Shown here in pieces: positions 23,980-64,000 of a stretch of 64,000 nucleotides of DNA. Under the pieces are notes generated by a model. That model was not told where the DNA came from and ran no database searches. It saw only the letters and a list, made by a program, of their open reading frames with translations. Every line of letters begins with the position of its first letter. The stretch's first letter is position 1. The stretch comes from Phymorhynchus buccinoides. Its lineage: Eukaryota; Mollusca; Gastropoda; Neogastropoda; Raphitomidae. The DNA is taken from assembly GCA_017654935.2 (NCBI GenBank), contig CM065682.1, positions 34,233,681-34,297,680 of the forward strand. Reading direction: 5' to 3'. Both the position numbers and the translations under genes were made by a program.

Positions 23980-24100
23980 ATCTTTACCGGAAGTTTGCAG
24001 ACGACTTGTTGTGTGTCCGCGATAGCTACGCGTACACACGACCTCTAACCTTGGTCTATGGTGATATTTCTTCGTCAAAAGGTTTTGAACTTCCGCGTGG
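23980..24100 (-). promoter_or_regulatory. Candidate TATA-less F8A promoter with ETS-type motifs
   Basis: ccggaagt lies at 23987-23994, about 40 bases before the ATG, and cttccgcg lies near 24091. ETS sites close to the start are typical of housekeeping promoters, which suits F8A. No TATA box was seen. The transcription start is not determined. Confidence 0.4.
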
Positions 24101-24156
24101 GAGAATATATGAATCTTTTTATATACTTGTTGATCTATCCCTCTTTGTATCTATGT

Positions 24157-24656
<500 letters not shown>

Positions 24657-25311
24657 TTCGGTACGTCATATGAGCCTATGAAGGCTAAGAACATGACGGA
24701 AACGGAGAGCGCATTCAGAGTTGGAAAATGAAATACTTGTTTTGTTATAAACCTTTACTGTCTGGTGGTGTCATGTTGACAGTCTTTAAAAGTTGACCAA
24801 AAACCTTTATTTCGCAGTATCCAGGCACGACCAATCCGGCTACCATAGCGGTCCCCGGGGACGAACCTCGACCGGCACAGCTTCTGCCCTTCGTTTACCA
24901 CTACTTTGACCTATGGCCCCTAACTCCCTATTATTTAATCTTGGAGTTGTGCAGGCCCTGGCGTTGATGGTGCTGCGCTGGCGGGGGCTGCTGCGATGGC
25001 GTCGTCGGTCAGTTGATTCCACATACCGCTAGTCCGACACTGTAATTTTACATCCATTATACAAATCGGCCCACATACCGCTATTTCCACAAAATGTATA
25101 TCTCTACTTGTGTCCGCTGTCAAACCCACATGAACGCATGCGCGCGCGCACACACACATACATGTACACTATCACACACAAGCCCATACGTGTGTGTTGC
25201 ACACACGCATAAACCACGGTGTGTGGGACCGTGACTAGCAGAATGTGGTAACAAAAGTATGCTTCCGACGGTTTGCATCAACTGGAGTTAAAAAGGTCTC
25301 AGGTGGTAGGG

Positions 25312-25349
<38 letters not shown>

Positions 25350-26065
25350 TATTCAAAATTGGAAGGCCTTTTACTACATATGAATGTAGGCCTATTATGC
25401 CTCTTGGCCAAACACTATCCTTCCCTTTATTTTACACATCCTACATTGTCTTCCTCTAATGTTGTGAATGCCTGGCGGGGGGCTGCTGGGTGGACCCTGA
25501 GGTCACTGGACTGTAACTTGACCAATGTTTATTGCGGCTGTACATAATTATCTGAAAAAAACATTGTCCCCCTTTATGTATTATGGCTGCACATCGCGGA
25601 AATATTAGATAAACTATTTTGTACATACTTTTTCTTGATGACATTGTTGGGCATCGCTGAAACATGAAATAAGGCTTTTCCTATACAATTTTTACAAGCA
25701 TGTGAATATTGTTTATTACCCCCCCCCCCTTTGGATTTAAAATAAATGTATAAGTCACTATGTCCTGATAAATAAGGTTTGTTTCCCTAGCCAGAGTCAT
25801 GAAATATATTGGGCGACCTGATAGCTTAGAGCAGCTTACAAACACTGACGAATTAACGAACACAACAAACAACTTTTATACTGACTTTTATTGATTTTTA
25901 TCCCTATGTGTTTTTACTACCCAAATCCATATTTTAAGACAATCATTCCCTTATCATGACCCCCTTCCCCATTGTCTTTTCGTCCCCCTATCGAATACCA
26001 ACAAATGTCCCATATGTGCCTGTGTGCAGGTCGGAGGACGTTAAAACAAGATTTGATTGATTCAA
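24657..26065. other. Intergenic region upstream of F8A
   Basis: It has a moderately GC-rich stretch (24830-25030), a (GT)n at 25315-25347, and an inverted element end at about 26003-26055 (atgtcccatatgtgcctgtg). No gene was recognised. Confidence 0.45.
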
Positions 26066-27002
26066 AATTGGATGGTTCAAAATAAACTTTAATTAAATGG
26101 TGAAAAAACCGAAGCAATGCTTGTAGGAACAAACAAAAAAGATGCCTCTGTTTCCATAGAGTCAATCCAACTGGGTAACAATATCAGTCCCCTCTCCGCC
26201 GCAGACTCTGTCAAAAACTTAGGTGTCACTTTGGACAATATACTCTTTCCATGCAGTTTCCTGACTCAGACCTGTCAGTCCTGCTACTATCACTGAAATT
26301 CGTCACATTGGCTATATTCGTAAATATCTCTCAGATGAAGCCACAGCAAAACTTGTTACTTCCCTCATCCTATCTCGTCTTGACTACTGTAATGCTCTCC
26401 TTTCTGGCCTATCAGTCTCTTCTCTATCTTCTCTATCTTGTCTCCAGCGTATTCAAAACACAGCTGCTCGTCTTGTCCTTAGGAAGAAAAAGTTCGATCA
26501 TGTTAACCCTCTTCTCCGTTATTTGCACTGGCTTAGGCTGAAATTGAGTATAAATGATCTTACCTCTGCGACAATAATTCCATTTAGGCCTATACGCCAG
26601 CTCAGTCGCACTTTACGTTCAGTTTCTGACCATCTTTCTCTCCAGATCCCTAGGTATAAGCTTTCAACTGTTGGTCTGCGCTCTTTTGCTGTCTCAGGAC
26701 CTACATCTTGGAACAAACTTCCTCTTTCCCTCCGTCAGCGACCGACCCTCTCTGCTTTCAAATATAACCTCAAAACCCACCTGTTCCCCCGTCATTGAGG
26801 CTCCACTCTCTTTCTCTTCTCTCTCTTGCCTTTAGGACTGTTTCTGCTGTATACTATTTATGTCATACTGTTGTGTGTTCGCTTTGTATTGCATTTTTGT
26901 TTGAATGCGTAATGAATGCTAACGTGTGTGTGCGCTTTGATTTGATTTATATCAAGATTCAGCGCCGTATAAATACTGTATGTTGCTGTTGTTGTTGCTG
27001 TT
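26066..27002 (+). mobile_element. Decayed non-LTR retrotransposon, end of reverse transcriptase ORF and 3' tail
   Basis: Broken frames encode KTEAMLVGTNKKD, DSVKNLGVTLDN (motif E region), IGYIRKYLSDEATAKLVTSL, LILSRLDYCNALLSGLS, LQRIQNTAARLVLRK and GPTSWNKLPLSLR with the end LKTHLFPRH and a stop. This is the C-terminal part of a CR1/L2/Jockey-like ORF2, with frameshifts and an internal deletion. The 3' end carries gccgtataaatactgtatg and a (TGT)n tail that runs into a long (GT)n tract. Confidence 0.88.
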
Positions 27003-27085
27003 GTGCGTGTGCGCGTGTGTGTGTGTGTGTGTGTGTTTGTTTGTGTGTGTGCGTGTGCGCGCGCGTGTGTGCGTGCGTGCGTGTG

Positions 27086-27125
<40 letters not shown>

Positions 27126-27165
27126 TGTGTGCGTGCGTGCGTGTGTGTGTGTGTGTGTGTGTGTT
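27003..27165 (+). repeat. (GT)n/(GTGC)n tract at the retrotransposon tail
   Basis: Alternating GT and GTGC units start directly after the (TGT)n element tail. Confidence 0.95.
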
Positions 27166-28313
<1,148 letters not shown>

Positions 28314-28425
28314 TGTGCAATGTGTGAGAGAGAGACACAGACACAGACACACAAACATCGATGAAGAATTAACATCATTCACCATTGCAATAAACGCTCA
28401 CACAAGAGATTGCTTGGACAGACTC

Positions 28426-28431
28426 TTTATT
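28426..28431 (-). other. Probable polyadenylation signal of the myosin/catchin gene
   Basis: AATAAA on the minus strand, about 940 bases after the stop at 29369. Cleavage would fall near 28405-28415. Confidence 0.5.
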
Positions 28432-29368
28432 GCTTAGTGGTATCAGGTTGAAATATTCAAATAGCGTCATTTACAAGACAACAATTTAATTAATAAAAGA
28501 CAGTCAAAACAGACAATGACCTTTTATCTTCCAAAAGACCATTTCTGTTTTGAACTGCGCCGTCCAACGAGAGGGGCAGTTCCTCGTTATTATTATTCCA
28601 TAGCAATTCACAAACTTCAAGTTCACATGTACCAACAAATGGGCAAAAAGACACCAAGGGACACAATTCTATTTTTTTCTTTAAAAGTCTACAAGGACAA
28701 ATCGTACCAAAAAAACAATATAGCACAGCAGCAGTAAGCCTCGTTACCGGATCCCAACAAAACGTTAACCATCATCATGGCAAATCAATGCCCACGGTTT
28801 GTTTATTTCAAACCCGTCTTTTTTTCATCCATCGTCTCAATAATTGCACTACAGTCTTGTAAAAAGACCAAAAAAGCGGTAAGTTATGTTGATATATCAC
28901 ATATATTGCCACAAATAAATGGTTCCCAGTAAGGGCCTACCACCACATAGAACTCATGCGAGTTTGAAAGAAAGAAAAAAAGGAGAAAGGAGAGCAAAAA
29001 TAATGAAAACACTACCTTAGGAAAGAACAAGTCACCAACAGCAAATAAACAACACTAACTGAATGACAATATCCAAATAAATAAATAAAAACATTAAAAA
29101 AAATATCCAAACTGCAATAAATACTTCTTGCACGATATCTTCGCCATTTCTTGAAGTAAAAAAAAATCCGGTCCATTCACTCACACAATGTGTTTTGAAT
29201 CAAAATAAAAAATAAGTTTTTATATTTAAAAAATAGTCATATCAACTGCAAAGAAAATTAATGTGTCGAGTGCTGTCCGTGATGATGAAGTAACTAAAAT
29301 GGCGGAAAAAATAAAGTCTCATGCGTTGCTATTGGCTGATCAGCGACAGGAAGTAGGGTGTGTACATA
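28432..29368 (-). other. Myosin/catchin 3' UTR (inferred)
   Basis: AT-rich sequence between the stop codon and the candidate poly(A) signal. No other gene was recognised in it. Confidence 0.5.
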
Positions 29369-63607
<34,239 letters not shown>

Positions 63608-64000
63608 CTAGTCACTATATTTGTCTACAACTCCCTGTCTAGATCAGGTAACACGCTGGACTTATCTAGTTGCATCAAATACATTGGTGGCTTTCAAGGG
63701 GAAGTACACATTTTGATCATATCACACTCAACACTTTGTTTATGTGAACTTGTGTTTGCAAATTTAGCAGTTAGTTCAAATTGCGCTTAAAACTTTTATC
63801 AGTTATTGTTTTAGTCAGCTTGCGCTTGAAAGTATATCAATTACAGCGACTACTTTCAACGCAATGAGAAAGTACAGGCAATGGTGTGTTAGATCGTAGC
63901 TACAATCCAAAAGCTAAAGCAAAATCCTGTTGGCTTTTTCAATATAACAGAAAATAGTAAGCAATAGTTAACACAAAGACTGTTTTAACTTTTACTAATT
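63608..64000. other. Intron before the loop 2 exon
   Basis: AT-rich sequence with no recognised exon. The rest of the motor domain must lie beyond the window. Confidence 0.6.

Noticed and set aside
24840..25022. Arg-rich 60-residue minus-strand frame upstream of F8A
   Set aside because: No start context, splice site or family similarity was recognised; probably GC-rich non-coding sequence.

Overview
The window is nuclear DNA from an animal, almost certainly a mollusc and probably a gastropod (inference). Genes are split by GT-AG introns, simple repeats are extremely abundant, and a muscle myosin heavy chain gene carries a catchin/myorod-type first exon inside one of its rod introns, which is known only from molluscs. 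No rRNA, tRNA, CRISPR or bacterial operon structure was seen. Exon calls rest on reading-frame continuity, splice sites and remembered family similarity; no search was run.

Layout. (1) 1-7.3 kb, plus strand: the last four exons of MBOAT7 (lysophosphatidylinositol acyltransferase), separated by tandem arrays. (2) 7.3-10.8 kb: a convergent intergenic region with two MITE-like elements. (3) 10.8-23.9 kb, minus strand: a complete 12-exon F8A/HAP40 gene (huntingtin-associated protein 40, 316 aa), with one internal exon present twice. (4) 24-28.4 kb: intergenic, with a decayed non-LTR retrotransposon and long GT/GA tracts. (5) 28.4-63.6 kb, minus strand: 23 exons (about 1,353 residues) of muscle myosin heavy chain, from loop 2 of the motor through the lever arm and rod to the tailpiece. 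The N-terminal part of the motor lies beyond position 64000. A 10.2 kb intron between rod exons holds a 166-codon exon with its own ATG, the unique N-terminus of catchin. Joined in phase to the downstream rod exons it gives a protein of about 1,025 aa. A second candidate tailpiece exon lies in the last intron.

The strongest structural signal is that many introns are built from tandem copies of the edge of a neighbouring exon, splice site included. Donor-side copies follow MBOAT7 exons A and C and myosin exons 6, 11, 14, 16, 18 and 21. Acceptor-side copies precede F8A exons 4 and 12 and myosin exons 4, 5, 15 and 17. F8A exon 7 is duplicated whole. Myosin intron 16 appears to be largely such copies from both of its ends. 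The copies range from near-identical (MBOAT7, exact 136 bp period) to badly decayed.

Other repeats include a dispersed unclassified family (four copies), hAT-like and TTAA-flanked MITEs, two foldback elements with TTAGGG-like centres, LINE 3' ends with microsatellite tails, and very long (GA)n, (GT)n and poly(C) tracts. (GA)n tracts, in sense orientation, often begin at or just after a donor site.
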